In this document: piece by piece, positions 30,670-38,894 of the stretch
How the letters are laid out: every line of letters starts with the position of its first letter
Position numbering within the stretch: the first letter of the stretch is position 1
NCBI RefSeq assembly: GCF_014472415.1
Contig: NZ_JACSZV010000052.1
Span: 1-38,894, forward strand
Origin: Pseudomonas sp. N40(2020)
Lineage (GTDB): Bacteria; Pseudomonadota; Gammaproteobacteria; Pseudomonadales; Pseudomonadaceae
DNA: 38,894 bases
Direction: 5' to 3'
The notes under the pieces: generated by a model
The model's database searches: none
What the model was told of the DNA's origin: nothing
Seen by the model: the letters and a program-made list of their open reading frames with translations, nothing else
Translations under genes and position numbers: made by a program

Positions 30670-32080
30670 ATTGCCCGGGCGCCATTCGCTATTCTGGAAA
30701 CTCGCCTGTCTGCTGGTGGCGTTCTGTCTGCTGATGATCTGGCTGAGCTGGTCGTGGGGCCGGTATATGGAGGAGCGCAACCAGTTCCTCTCCGATGAAG
30801 CTCGCGGCACGCTCACACGTTATGCTGCTGAAGCCGAGCGGGCGTGGCAGCGCGGTCAGCGTGACGGCGTCGATAGCTGGTTACAGAGCATGGAATTGCG
30901 CGAGGCCGCTTGGGTCGGTGTGATTGGCGGTAATTTGCAGTCGCTGAGCAATGAGCCGCTGAACGAGCAGGAAGTCCAGCGCCTGACTTTTTTGCGTGGG
31001 CTCGATTGGCCGATTCACAAACAAGGTCGGCCGTGGCTGCGTATACCCTTTCCCAAGGATTCGTCCGCCGGCAGTCTGGTGATCGAATTGCCCGAGCGCT
31101 TCTTGCCGGGCAAGTATCGAGTGTTCTGGCGGGTGATTACCAACGGCGTGATTCCCGGTCTATTCACCCTGTTGCTGTGCGTCGGCCTGTATCGTTTGTT
31201 GGTGGTTCCGCTGAACAACCTGCGTGAGCAGGCCAACGCCTGGCGCGCCGATCAACTGAATGTGCGCTTGTCGAGTGGCATCACTCAGCGACCGGACGAA
31301 CTCGGTGAACTGGCCCGGGCGTTCGACTCGATGTCCGAACGCCTGCAAAGCACCGTCGCGCTGCAGCAGCAATTGTTGCGCGACCTCTCCCATGAACTGC
31401 GCACGCCACTGAGCCGATTGCGCGTGGCCAGTGAAAGTGAGCAGGGGCTTGTGCAATTGCGCGAGCGCATCGGTCGCGAGGTCGACGGCATGCAACGGTT
31501 GGTCGAGGACACCCTGCAACTGGCCTGGCTCGACACCGACCGCTCGCCACTCCCCGATGAAGCAATCCAGATTCAGGCGTTGTGGGAAATGCTGACTGAC
31601 AACGCCTGCTATGAAAGTGGCTGGCCGAGTCTGCAATTGCAATGTTCGGTAGAGGCTTCGTGCTGGGTGCGCGGCAATCTCAATACGCTGGCGCAGGCGC
31701 TGGAGAACATTTTGCGCAATGCCATTCGTCATTCGCCGGAGGGCGGGATCGTGCGGCTGGATGGACGGCGGGAGGGCGATTACTGGCACCTGTGGCTGGA
31801 AGATCAGGGCGGCGGGGTGGCTGACGGGGATCTTGAGCGGATCTTTTCGCCATTCACTCGACTGGACGGCTCGCGGCCGGGGGATGGCGGGTTCGGGTTG
31901 GGGTTGAGCATTGCCAGGAATGCGGTGCAGCGCCAGGGCGGGATGTTGTGGGCGGACAACAGCGGGGCGGGGTTGCGGCTCAATTTGCGACTGCTTGCTG
32001 ATGACAGCGCTGTCAGTCCCGACACCATCGCTGGCAAGCCAGCTCCCACAGTGAATGTGTTTCACCCGCAGATTGTGTGA
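30656..32080 (+). CDS. PirS-like sensor histidine kinase with REP-derived tail
   Basis: The 474-residue kinase has TM1 at about 12-34, a periplasmic domain of about 125 residues, TM2 at about 161-184, HAMP, His246 in RDLSHELRTPLSRL, and ATPase motifs NILRNAIRHS, LEDQGGGV and GFGLGLSIARNAV. The start overlaps the regulator gene; ATG 30656 is preferred over GTG 30647. The last 18 residues, TIAGKPAPTVNVFHPQIV, are read from a REP element that begins at 32026, after the normal end of the fold. Next on the strand is cysM, with no receptor gene between. Confidence 0.85.
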   Translation: MKVSELPGRHSLFWKLACLLVAFCLLMIWLSWSWGRYMEERNQFLSDEARGTLTRYAAEAERAWQRGQRDGVDSWLQSMELREAAWVGVIGGNLQSLSNEPLNEQEVQRLTFLRGLDWPIHKQGRPWLRIPFPKDSSAGSLVIELPERFLPGKYRVFWRVITNGVIPGLFTLLLCVGLYRLLVVPLNNLREQANAWRADQLNVRLSSGITQRPDELGELARAFDSMSERLQSTVALQQQLLRDLSHELRTPLSRLRVASESEQGLVQLRERIGREVDGMQRLVEDTLQLAWLDTDRSPLPDEAIQIQALWEMLTDNACYESGWPSLQLQCSVEASCWVRGNLNTLAQALENILRNAIRHSPEGGIVRLDGRREGDYWHLWLEDQGGGVADGDLERIFSPFTRLDGSRPGDGGFGLGLSIARNAVQRQGGMLWADNSGAGLRLNLRLLADDSAVSPDTIAGKPAPTVNVFHPQIV

Positions 32081-32137
32081 GCAGACAAGACAGTGTCAGC
32101 AACACTGGTCAATATGGGAGCTGGCTTGCCAGCGATG
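32026..32137. repeat. REPIN, CATCGCTGGCAAGCCAGCTCCCA class
   Basis: Inverted units at 32026-32050 and 32115-32137 enclose a 64-base spacer. The left unit is inside the 3' end of the PirS-like gene and supplies its stop codon region. This is a fourth REP class. It fills the gap to cysM, where P. aeruginosa has pirA. Confidence 0.9.
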
Positions 32138-32294
32138 AGGCCAGTCGCATCGTCTCAACTCAAAAGTCGCACCACTGGCGCGACTTTTAATTGCTTATTC
32201 CCATAAACCATAAGCACCGCACTTTGCGTGATATGGCCTGCGCGGGTTTGCCGGTATGATAGGCGCCCCCGCACGTCTGGATTGCGAATACGCC

Positions 32295-33197
32295 ATGACC
32301 CTGCAGTACCCAACCATCGCCGATTGCGTCGGCAACACTCCGCTGGTGCGTTTGCAGCGCCTGCCCGGTGCCACCAGCAACACCCTATTGCTCAAGCTCG
32401 AAGGGAATAACCCGGCGGGTTCGGTCAAGGACCGTCCGGCGCTGTCGATGATCACCCGTGCCGAGTTGCGCGGGCAGATCCACGCTGGCGACACCTTGAT
32501 CGAAGCGACCTCGGGCAACACCGGGATCGCCCTGGCGATGGCTGCCGCGATCAAGGGTTACAAGATGATCCTGATCATGCCGGACAACTCCAGCGCAGAG
32601 CGCAAGGCGGCAATGACCGCTTACGGTGCCGAGCTGATTCTGGTCAGTCAGGAAGAGGGCATGGAAGGCGCTCGCGATCTCGCCCAACGGATGGAAGCCG
32701 AAGGCCGTGGCAAGGTGCTCGATCAGTTCGCCAATGGCGACAACCCTGAAGCGCATTACACCAGCACTGGCCCGGAAATCTGGCGCCAGACCCAGGGCAC
32801 CATCACCCATTTCGTCAGCTCCATGGGCACCACCGGCACCATCATGGGCGTTTCGCGCTACTTGAAAGAGCAGAGCGACACCGTGCAGATCGTCGGTCTG
32901 CAACCGATGGAAGGCTCGGCCATTCCTGGCATTCGCCGCTGGCCGCAGGAATACCTGCCGAAGATTTATCAGGCCGACCGCGTCGACCGCATCGTCGACA
33001 TGGCACAAAGCGAAGCCGAGGACGTCACCCGGCGTCTGGCTCGCGAAGAAGGCATCTTCTGCGGCGTGTCCTCGGGCGGTGCGGTGGCAGCGATGCTGCG
33101 CCTGTCCAAAGAAGTTGAAAACGCGGTGATCGTCGCGATCATCTGCGACCGTGGCGACCGTTATCTGTCGACCGGCATTTTCGACGCGCCCAACTGA
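32295..33197 (+). CDS. cysM: Cysteine synthase B
   Basis: CysM (300 residues) is a PLP enzyme making cysteine from O-acetylserine and sulfide or thiosulfate. The PLP lysine is Lys45 in NNPAGSVKDRPALSM, followed by the substrate loop EATSGNTGIALAM, the phosphate-binding GTTGTIMGVSRYL and SSGGAVAAM. The ATG at 32295 gives the standard N-terminus MTLQYPTIADCVGNTPLVRL; the frame upstream to 32256 is leader. It overlaps rlmD by one base, and the cysM-rlmD-relA-mazG order equals PA0932-PA0935. Confidence 0.96.
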   Translation: MTLQYPTIADCVGNTPLVRLQRLPGATSNTLLLKLEGNNPAGSVKDRPALSMITRAELRGQIHAGDTLIEATSGNTGIALAMAAAIKGYKMILIMPDNSSAERKAAMTAYGAELILVSQEEGMEGARDLAQRMEAEGRGKVLDQFANGDNPEAHYTSTGPEIWRQTQGTITHFVSSMGTTGTIMGVSRYLKEQSDTVQIVGLQPMEGSAIPGIRRWPQEYLPKIYQADRVDRIVDMAQSEAEDVTRRLAREEGIFCGVSSGGAVAAMLRLSKEVENAVIVAIICDRGDRYLSTGIFDAPN

Positions 33198-34573
33198 TGG
33201 CCAAGCACGAGAGAGGCCTGCGCTTCCAGCCCACCGGCGGCAGCAAGGCCCCGCAAATCCCGACCGGCAAAAAGCAGCGCTTGAGCATTGAGCGACTGGC
33301 CAATGACGGTCGCGGCATTGCGTTTTTCGAAGGCCGCACCTGGTTCGTCCTCGGCGCCCTGGCCGGTGAAGAGATCGAGGCACGGGTGCTCGGCACCCAT
33401 GGCAAAGTTGTCGAAGCGCGCACCGAGCGCGTATTCACCGCCAGCGAACTGCGCCGTCCGGCGCCGTGTCAGCATGCCGGCCGTTGCGGCGGCTGCAGCG
33501 TCCAGCATTTGCCCCACAGCGAACAGCTTGCCCTGAAACAGCGCATGCTTGCCGAGCAATTATCGAAGGTCGCCGGTGTCGAACCGCAAGAGTGGGCAGC
33601 CCCGTTGACCGGCCCCGAGTTCGGCTATCGCCGTCGTGCCCGCATCGCTGTGCGCTGGGACATGAAAGCCAAGACGCTCGAAGTCGGTTTCCGCGCCGCC
33701 GGCAGTCAGGACATTGTCGCGATCAGTGAGTGCCCGGTGCTGGTACAGCCCTTGCGGCCGATCATGACCCGTTTGCCGGAGATGCTTCGCCGTTTGAGCA
33801 AGCCTCAGGCGTTGGGCCATGTGGAATTGTTCAGCGGTTCATCGCTGGCAGTGTTGCTGCGGCACATGGCGCCGCTGTCCGAGGCGGATCTGACGATTCT
33901 CAAAGACTTCTGCCAGTTCCATGAAGCGCAACTGTGGCTGCATGGTGAAGGTGAGCCGCAACCGGTCGACGCCGCGCAGTCGCTGGGCTATCGCCTGGAA
34001 CAGTGGGATCTGGATCTGGCTTACCGGCCGGGGGATTTCATTCAGGTCAACGCTGGCGTCAACGAAGCAATGGTCGCGCAGGCGCTGGACTGGCTGAAAC
34101 CGACCCGCGACGAGCGTGTGCTGGACCTGTTCTGCGGTCTTGGCAACTTCGCTTTGCCGCTGGCCAAAACCGCACGCGAAGTGGTGGCAGTGGAGGGCGT
34201 GCAGACCATGGTCGAGCGCGCCGCTGCGAACGCCGCTAGTAACAATTTGCATAACACAAAGTTTTTTCAAGCCGATTTATCCCAGCCTCTGGCCGATGCC
34301 GAGTGGATCGCAAACGGCTTTTCTGCGGTACTCTTGGACCCACCGCGTGACGGTGCTTTCGAGGTGGTGCGCAAGCTCGCGACCCTGGGTGCCAAGCGGC
34401 TGGTTTACGTGTCGTGCAACCCGGCAACGCTGGCGCGCGATACGGTCGAATTGATAAAGCAGGGCTACCGGTTAAAACGTGCCGGGATTCTCGATATGTT
34501 TCCACAGACGGCACATGTCGAGGCCATGGCGTTATTTGAAGCGAGCCAGGATGGCTCGTCTGAATCCGTCTGA
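33197..34573 (+). CDS. rlmD: 23S rRNA (uracil-1939-C5)-methyltransferase RlmD
   Basis: RlmD (458 residues; formerly RumA) methylates U1939 of 23S rRNA. It has an N-terminal TRAM domain (about 25-85) and a [4Fe-4S] site formed by Cys91, Cys97, Cys100 and Cys179. A SAM domain carries VLDLFCGLGNFALPLA, LLDPPRDG and the catalytic cysteine in VYVSCNPATLARD. Cysteine spacing matches E. coli RlmD. It starts in the TGATG overlap with the cysM stop. relA follows after 101 bases. Confidence 0.95.
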   Translation: MAKHERGLRFQPTGGSKAPQIPTGKKQRLSIERLANDGRGIAFFEGRTWFVLGALAGEEIEARVLGTHGKVVEARTERVFTASELRRPAPCQHAGRCGGCSVQHLPHSEQLALKQRMLAEQLSKVAGVEPQEWAAPLTGPEFGYRRRARIAVRWDMKAKTLEVGFRAAGSQDIVAISECPVLVQPLRPIMTRLPEMLRRLSKPQALGHVELFSGSSLAVLLRHMAPLSEADLTILKDFCQFHEAQLWLHGEGEPQPVDAAQSLGYRLEQWDLDLAYRPGDFIQVNAGVNEAMVAQALDWLKPTRDERVLDLFCGLGNFALPLAKTAREVVAVEGVQTMVERAAANAASNNLHNTKFFQADLSQPLADAEWIANGFSAVLLDPPRDGAFEVVRKLATLGAKRLVYVSCNPATLARDTVELIKQGYRLKRAGILDMFPQTAHVEAMALFEASQDGSSESV

Positions 34574-34674
34574 TCTGTCCGTGCCGCGCTCGCAATAGCC
34601 CCGCGAGCGCAAACGGGCGTTGAAGATCAGCGATTTGACGCATTGAATCTGCGTCGTAGGGAAGGTAAAGCAAG

Positions 34675-36918
34675 ATGGTACAGGTGAGAGCACACCAGCC
34701 GATCAACACTGACGGCAGTATCAATCTCGAGGCTTGGCTCGATCACGCGGTCAGTGTCGATCTGGCACTGGATCGCGAAGCCTTGAAAGAAGCCTGCGAG
34801 TTTGCTCGCGAGGCCGAACAACAGTCCAATGCCAAGAAGAATCTGTGGTCCGAAGGCTCCGGCAGTTTCAGCGCCGGCCTGGAAATCGCCGAGATTCTCG
34901 CCGACCTCAAGCTCGATCAGGATTCGCTGGTCGCGGCGGTCCTGTATCGCGGCGTACGCGAAGGCCAGATCGAGCTGGCGGCAATCAGCCAGCGCTTTGG
35001 CCCGGTGGTTGCCAAGCTGATTGACGGCGTGCAGCGCATGGCCGCCATCAGCGCCAGTCTCAGTCCGCGTCAGTCGATGGTCATGGGCACGCAAGGGCAG
35101 GTGGAAAACCTGCGCAAGATGCTCGTGGCGATGGTCGATGACGTCCGCGTCGCGCTGATCAAGCTGGCCGAACGCACCTGCGCCATTCGTGCGGTGAAAA
35201 CCGCCGACGACGAAAAACGTAACCGTGTCGCCCGGGAAGTCTTCGACATCTATGCGCCGCTCGCGCACCGGCTCGGCATCGGTCATATCAAATGGGAACT
35301 GGAGGACTTGTCCTTCCGGTACCTCGAGCCTGATCAATACAAACAGATCGCCAAGCTGCTCCACGAGCGACGGCTGGATCGTGAGCGTTTCATCGCCGAT
35401 GTGATGACCCAGCTCAAGGATGAATTGCAGGCTACCGGCGTCGACGCGGATATCAGCGGTCGGGCCAAACACATCTATTCGATCTGGCGCAAAATGCAGC
35501 GCAAAGGTCTGGAATTCAGCCAGATCTACGACGTTCGCGCCGTGCGTGTGCTGGTGCCGGAAATGCGCGACTGCTACACCGCGCTCGGCATCGTCCACAC
35601 CCTGTGGCGGCACATTCCGAAAGAGTTCGACGACTACATCGCCAACCCCAAAGAGAACGGCTATCGCTCGCTGCACACCGCCGTGATCGGCCCGGAAGGC
35701 AAAGTGCTGGAAGTGCAGATTCGCACCCATTCCATGCACGAAGAAGCTGAACTCGGGGTTTGCGCGCACTGGCGCTACAAAGGCACCGACGTCAAATCCG
35801 GCTCCAATCATTACGAAGAGAAAATCTCCTGGCTGCGTCAGGTGCTCGAGTGGCATGAAGAGCTGGGCGATATCGGTGGTCTGGCCGAACAGTTGCGGGT
35901 CGATATCGAGCCGGATCGGGTTTACATCTTCACTCCCGACGGTCACGCCATCGACTTGCCCAAAGGCGCAACCCCGCTGGACTTCGCCTATCGCGTGCAC
36001 ACCGAAATCGGTCACAACTGCCGTGGCGCGAAGATCAACGGGCGCATCGTGCCGCTCAACTACAGCCTGCAGACCGGTGAGCAGGTCGAGATCATCACCA
36101 GCAAACATGGCACGCCAAGCCGTGACTGGCTGAACTCGAACCTGGGTTACGTCACCACGTCGCGGGCGCGGGCTAAGATCGTTCACTGGTTCAAGTTGCA
36201 GGCCCGTGACCAGAACGTTGCCGCCGGTAAAACCCTGATCGAGCGCGAACTGACGCGTCTCGGTCTGCCAGCGGTGGATTTCGACAAGTTGGCGGACAAG
36301 GCCAACATGAAAACCGCCGAAGACATGTTTGCCGCACTCGGTGCCGGCGATCTGCGTCTGGCGCAACTGGTCAACCTCGCGCAGCAACTGGTCGAGCCGG
36401 AACGCGGCAACGAACAGTTGGAACTGATCCCGCGCAAAGCCACCGGTTACAAACCGGGCAAGCGTGGCGACATCCAGATCCAGGGCGTCGGCAACCTGAT
36501 GACGCAAATGGCGGGCTGCTGCCAGCCGCTGCCGGGCGATGCGATTGTCGGTTACATCACTCAGGGGCGTGGCGTGAGCATTCACCGTCAGGATTGCGCC
36601 TCGGTGCTGCAACTGGGCGGGCGCGAGCCGGAGCGGATCATTCAGGTCAGCTGGGGCCCGGTGCCGGTGCTCACCTATCCGGTGGATATCGTTATCCGCG
36701 CCTACGACCGTTCCGGTCTGCTGCGTGACGTCTCGCAGGTGCTGCTCAACGAGCGGATCAACGTACTGGCGGTCAACACCCGCTCGAACAAGGAAGACAA
36801 CACCGCGCTGATGTCCCTGACCATCGAGATCCCGGGTCTGGATGCGCTGGGGCGGCTGCTGGGGCGGATTTCCCAGTTGCCGAACATCATCGAAACGCGG
36901 CGTAACCGCACCCCTTGA
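34675..36918 (+). CDS. relA: GTP pyrophosphokinase RelA
   Basis: RelA (747 residues) makes (p)ppGpp from ATP and GTP/GDP on stalled ribosomes, driving the stringent response. Order: inactive hydrolase-like domain (about 30-200, without the HD pair; FGPVVAKLIDGVQRM in its place), synthetase (about 240-350) with YDVRAVRVLV and EFDDYIANPKENGYRSLHT, and TGS (about 415-480, VYIFTPDGHAIDLPKGA). A zinc-finger domain with GCCQPLPGDAIVGY and HRQDC precedes a C-terminal ACT/RRM fold. The acidic EFDD is typical of monofunctional RelA rather than SpoT. The start MVQVRAHQPINTDGS has AAGG upstream. Confidence 0.96.
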   Translation: MVQVRAHQPINTDGSINLEAWLDHAVSVDLALDREALKEACEFAREAEQQSNAKKNLWSEGSGSFSAGLEIAEILADLKLDQDSLVAAVLYRGVREGQIELAAISQRFGPVVAKLIDGVQRMAAISASLSPRQSMVMGTQGQVENLRKMLVAMVDDVRVALIKLAERTCAIRAVKTADDEKRNRVAREVFDIYAPLAHRLGIGHIKWELEDLSFRYLEPDQYKQIAKLLHERRLDRERFIADVMTQLKDELQATGVDADISGRAKHIYSIWRKMQRKGLEFSQIYDVRAVRVLVPEMRDCYTALGIVHTLWRHIPKEFDDYIANPKENGYRSLHTAVIGPEGKVLEVQIRTHSMHEEAELGVCAHWRYKGTDVKSGSNHYEEKISWLRQVLEWHEELGDIGGLAEQLRVDIEPDRVYIFTPDGHAIDLPKGATPLDFAYRVHTEIGHNCRGAKINGRIVPLNYSLQTGEQVEIITSKHGTPSRDWLNSNLGYVTTSRARAKIVHWFKLQARDQNVAAGKTLIERELTRLGLPAVDFDKLADKANMKTAEDMFAALGAGDLRLAQLVNLAQQLVEPERGNEQLELIPRKATGYKPGKRGDIQIQGVGNLMTQMAGCCQPLPGDAIVGYITQGRGVSIHRQDCASVLQLGGREPERIIQVSWGPVPVLTYPVDIVIRAYDRSGLLRDVSQVLLNERINVLAVNTRSNKEDNTALMSLTIEIPGLDALGRLLGRISQLPNIIETRRNRTP

Positions 36919-36930
36919 AGATTGATCGTT

Positions 36931-36961
36931 GATCGTTCCCATGCTCCGCGTGGGAACGATC
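36931..36961. repeat. Single REP, GTTCCCATGCTCCGCGTGGGAAC class
   Basis: A palindrome of GATCGTTCCCA and TGGGAACGATC arms lies between relA and mazG, 12 bases after the relA stop. It belongs to the class at 24367-24464. Confidence 0.85.
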
Positions 36962-36990
36962 AAGATCGCAAAGGGTTGAGTGAGATTTTT

Positions 36991-37824
36991 ATGTACAGCC
37001 TCGAAGACCTGCTCCACCTGATGAGCCGCCTGCGCGATCCTCAGTACGGTTGCCCGTGGGACATCAGACAAACCTACGCGACCATCGTCCCGCACACTCT
37101 CGAAGAAGCCTACGAAGTGGCCGATGCCATCGAACGCGGCGACTTCGATCACTTGCAGGGCGAGTTGGGAGATCTGCTGTTTCAGGTCGTCTATTACAGC
37201 CAGTTGGCTCGGGAAGAAGGGCGCTTCGAATTCGCCGGGGTGATCGACAGCATCACCCGCAAGCTGATTCGCCGTCATCCCCACGTTTTCCCTACCGGCG
37301 ATCTGTATGCGCCGCTGGACGTGCCGCGTTTGACCGAAGAGCAGGTCAAGCACCGTTGGGAGGAAATCAAGGCCGAAGAACGTGCCGAGAAATCCGCCGC
37401 ACCCGAGCAACTGTCACTGCTCGACGACGTGCCTGTCACGTTGCCCGCATTGTCACGCTCGGCCAAATTGCAGAAGCGTGCAGGGCAGGTCGGTTTCGAC
37501 TGGCCGGATGCCTTGCCGGTGCTCGACAAAGTGCGCGAAGAGCTCGACGAAGTGCTCGAAGCCATGTCTGAAAACGATCCCGTCGCGGTGGCTGACGAGA
37601 TCGGCGATCTGCTGTTTTCCGTGGTCAATCTGGCCCGGCATTTGAAAGTCGACCCGGAAACCGCACTGCGTGGCGCCAACGGCAAGTTCGAAAGACGCTT
37701 CCGATTTATCGAACAGGCATTGCGCGACACCCACCGTCCCATAGAAGATTGCACCCTCGAAGAGTTGGACGCCCTGTGGGGTGAAGCCAAACGTCAGGAA
37801 AAGAATTTGCCTAGCTGCGGCTGA
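36991..37824 (+). CDS. mazG: Nucleoside triphosphate pyrophosphohydrolase MazG
   Basis: MazG (277 residues) hydrolyses NTPs and dNTPs to the monophosphate and PPi; it clears aberrant nucleotides and, in E. coli, lowers ppGpp. Two tandem MazG domains are visible: TLEEAYEVADAIERG (Glu38, Glu39, Glu42) with GELGDLLFQVVYYSQLA in the first, and REELDEVLEA with DEIGDLLFSVVNLARHL in the second. Its location after relA is conserved. The start ATG at 36991 gives the standard MYSLEDLLHLMSRLRDP; the frame upstream runs through a REP and is rejected. Confidence 0.95.
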   Translation: MYSLEDLLHLMSRLRDPQYGCPWDIRQTYATIVPHTLEEAYEVADAIERGDFDHLQGELGDLLFQVVYYSQLAREEGRFEFAGVIDSITRKLIRRHPHVFPTGDLYAPLDVPRLTEEQVKHRWEEIKAEERAEKSAAPEQLSLLDDVPVTLPALSRSAKLQKRAGQVGFDWPDALPVLDKVREELDEVLEAMSENDPVAVADEIGDLLFSVVNLARHLKVDPETALRGANGKFERRFRFIEQALRDTHRPIEDCTLEELDALWGEAKRQEKNLPSCG

Positions 37825-37849
37825 GCAACTGCCCAAGTGAGTAAGCACC

Positions 37850-38392
37850 ATGAGTATTTCCCTTCGCGATCAGTTGCTCAAAGCAGGCCTGGTCAACCAA
37901 AAGCAGGCCAAACAGGTCAGCAAGGACAAGCAGAAACAGCAGCGTCTGGCCCACAAAGGTCAGATCGAGCTGGATGACTCGCAGCAGCGCGCCGCCCAGG
38001 AAGCCATGGCCGAGAAGGTCAAGCGCGACCAGGAGCTCAACCGTCAGCAGAAAGAGAAAGCCGAGGCCAAGGCCCGTGCCGCGCAGGTCAAGCAGTTGAT
38101 CGAAGTCTCGCGTCTGCCGAAGTTGACCACCGAGGATTACTACAACTTCGTCGACGACAAGAAGGTCAAGCGTATCTCGGTCAACACGCTGATGCGCAAC
38201 AAGCTCAGCAGTGGTTCGCTGGCGATCGTCCATCATGCCGGCGGCTACGAGGTTATCCCGCGTGAGGCGGCCCTGAAGATCCAGGAGCGCGACCCGCAAC
38301 GCATCGTGCAGCTCAACGTGCAGACCGAAGAAGTCAGCACCGAGGACGATCCGTACGCGGCCTACCAGATCCCTGACGATCTGATGTGGTAA
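37850..38392 (+). CDS. DUF2058 family protein
   Basis: The 180-residue protein of the DUF2058 (YaiL-like) family is very rich in Lys and Gln in the first 85 residues (QAKQVSKDKQKQQRLAHKGQ), predicted as a long charged helix. A compact C-terminal part follows (about 95-165, YYNFVDDKKVKRISVN). The biochemical role is unknown; a nucleic-acid or nucleotide-related role has been suggested for relatives. It follows mazG by 25 bases and likely shares its transcript. A strong terminator follows. Confidence 0.87.
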   Translation: MSISLRDQLLKAGLVNQKQAKQVSKDKQKQQRLAHKGQIELDDSQQRAAQEAMAEKVKRDQELNRQQKEKAEAKARAAQVKQLIEVSRLPKLTTEDYYNFVDDKKVKRISVNTLMRNKLSSGSLAIVHHAGGYEVIPREAALKIQERDPQRIVQLNVQTEEVSTEDDPYAAYQIPDDLMW

Positions 38393-38408
38393 ATCCATAA
38401 GCTGTTAC

Positions 38409-38444
38409 AACGACAAACCCCGCTCATGGCGGGGTTTGTCGTTT
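38409..38444 (+). terminator. Terminator between the DUF2058 gene and the 62-residue gene
   Basis: A 15-bp perfect stem, AACGACAAACCCCGC / GCGGGGTTTGTCGTT, with a 5-base loop is followed by TTT. The symmetry with A's on the left lets it serve both convergent genes. Confidence 0.9.
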
Positions 38445-38461
38445 TCAATGCTGTGGTTGCT

Positions 38462-38650
38462 TCAGGCGGAGCATAAATCCCGTTGCTGTTCTTGCAGTTC
38501 CAGTTCGGCCTTATAGTTGTGGGCGTCGTTCTCGTTATGGAACATCCCGACCAGCAGGTCTTGTTGATGCACGTCCCAGATCCGGATACCGGCGGCTACG
38601 CCTTCATGGGACATGTGTGAATCGTCGCGTTCAGTTACTTTTACAGTCAT
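38462..38650 (-). CDS. Small conserved protein of unknown function (62 aa)
   Basis: I do not recognise a named family. The 62-residue protein is soluble, with a central RIWDVHQQDLLVGMFHNEND beta-like stretch and a charged C-terminal helix (AHNYKAELELQEQQ). GGAG lies 8 bases before the ATG at 38650, and a terminator closes it at 38409-38444, so it looks like a real single-gene unit rather than a chance frame. A candidate promoter is at 38702-38731. Confidence 0.7.
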   Translation of the reverse strand: MTVKVTERDDSHMSHEGVAAGIRIWDVHQQDLLVGMFHNENDAHNYKAELELQEQQRDLCSA

Positions 38651-38701
38651 CTGCTAGCTCCAAATCTCAAGTTATCTGCAGCAAGGCGTGTGCAGGACTC
38701 T

Positions 38702-38731
38702 GTTATAGAATTTGTTAGGAGGCTAAGTAAA
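38702..38731 (-). promoter_or_regulatory. Candidate promoter of the 62-residue gene
   Basis: On the minus strand TATAAC (38702-38707) is preceded by TTTACT with an 18-base spacer. It lies about 52 bases upstream of the start. The rest of 38651-38859 shows nothing else I can identify. Confidence 0.35.
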
Positions 38732-38859
38732 CGGCTGATTCGCGCAAGGTGTTGTTGCGTTTTTTGCAACAGTGCTGGAGCCCGCTAAATCCGCGACATT
38801 CGGTCGCAGGGCGGTAAGTTGCATGACAGAAGTTTCATTTTCAGCCTCACACAATCCCA

Positions 38860-38894
38860 TGTAGGAGCTGCCGAAGGCTGCGATCTTTTGATCT
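38860..38894 (+). repeat. REP, GTAGGAGCTGCCGAAGGC class, cut by window end
   Basis: The same 33-base unit as at 7-39, ending GATCTTTTGAT. Its inverted partner, if any, lies beyond the window. Confidence 0.85.

Noticed and set aside
34627..37410. A 927-codon open frame opposite relA and mazG.
   Set aside because: It spans two well-supported genes on the other strand and resembles no family.

Overview
The window is a chromosomal segment of a Pseudomonas, most likely of the P. fluorescens group. The evidence is the high GC content, the gene content (oprH-phoP-phoQ, gacS-ldhA, cysM-rlmD-relA-mazG, nrdA beside an RstA/RstB-type pair, a single Sfp-type phosphopantetheinyl transferase), local gene order like P. 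aeruginosa, and dense REP/REPIN palindromes of the types common in fluorescent pseudomonads. I see no prophage, integron, CRISPR array, tRNA, rRNA or transposase. It reads as core genome with repeat-filled gaps.

Layout. 1-3.25 kb: a REPIN, a consensus sigma-54 promoter, then the rod/hook operon flgB-flgC-flgD-flgE ending in a strong terminator. 3.3-6.3 kb (minus): nrdA, convergent with flgE, with a long structured leader and predicted NrdR and DnaA boxes. 7.0-9.3 kb: an RstA/RstB-like two-component pair. 9.4-11.1 kb (minus): a PcpS-like phosphopantetheinyl transferase and a secreted dienelactone-hydrolase-like protein. 11.2-14.1 kb: oprH-phoP-phoQ behind a five-fold PhoP-type direct repeat. 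14.07-14.86 kb: a large non-coding inverted repeat. 14.9-17.6 kb: an AraC-family regulator divergent from dctA, which has a sigma-54 promoter and two palindromic upstream sites. 17.7-22.3 kb: a CaiB/BaiF CoA-transferase, a SprT-like metalloprotein, a YIP1 membrane protein, ttcA and a Tag-like glycosylase. 22.4-25.9 kb: a DUF2069 / WrbA / ArsC-like operon, a TlpA-like thioredoxin lipoprotein, a META-domain lipoprotein, an unrecognised CxxC protein and a zinc-ribbon membrane protein. 25.9-29.7 kb (minus): ldhA and the global sensor kinase gacS. 29.9-32.1 kb: a PirR/PirS-like pair. 32.3-38.4 kb: cysM, rlmD, relA, mazG and a DUF2058 gene, followed by a 62-residue unknown on the other strand.

Four sets of two-component genes lie within about 25 kb (RstAB-like, PhoPQ, GacS, PirRS-like). 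Together with relA they make the segment rich in global regulation: Mg2+/cationic peptide response, secondary metabolism through Gac/Rsm, and the stringent response. I did not find a convincing new multi-gene system. The strongest new-looking signals are regulatory: the 11-bp-periodic PhoP array, twin palindromes upstream of the dctA sigma-54 promoter, the NrdR/DnaA/leader arrangement at nrdA, a REPIN inside the oprH-phoP operon, and a REP that supplies the C-terminus of a sensor kinase where P. aeruginosa carries pirA.
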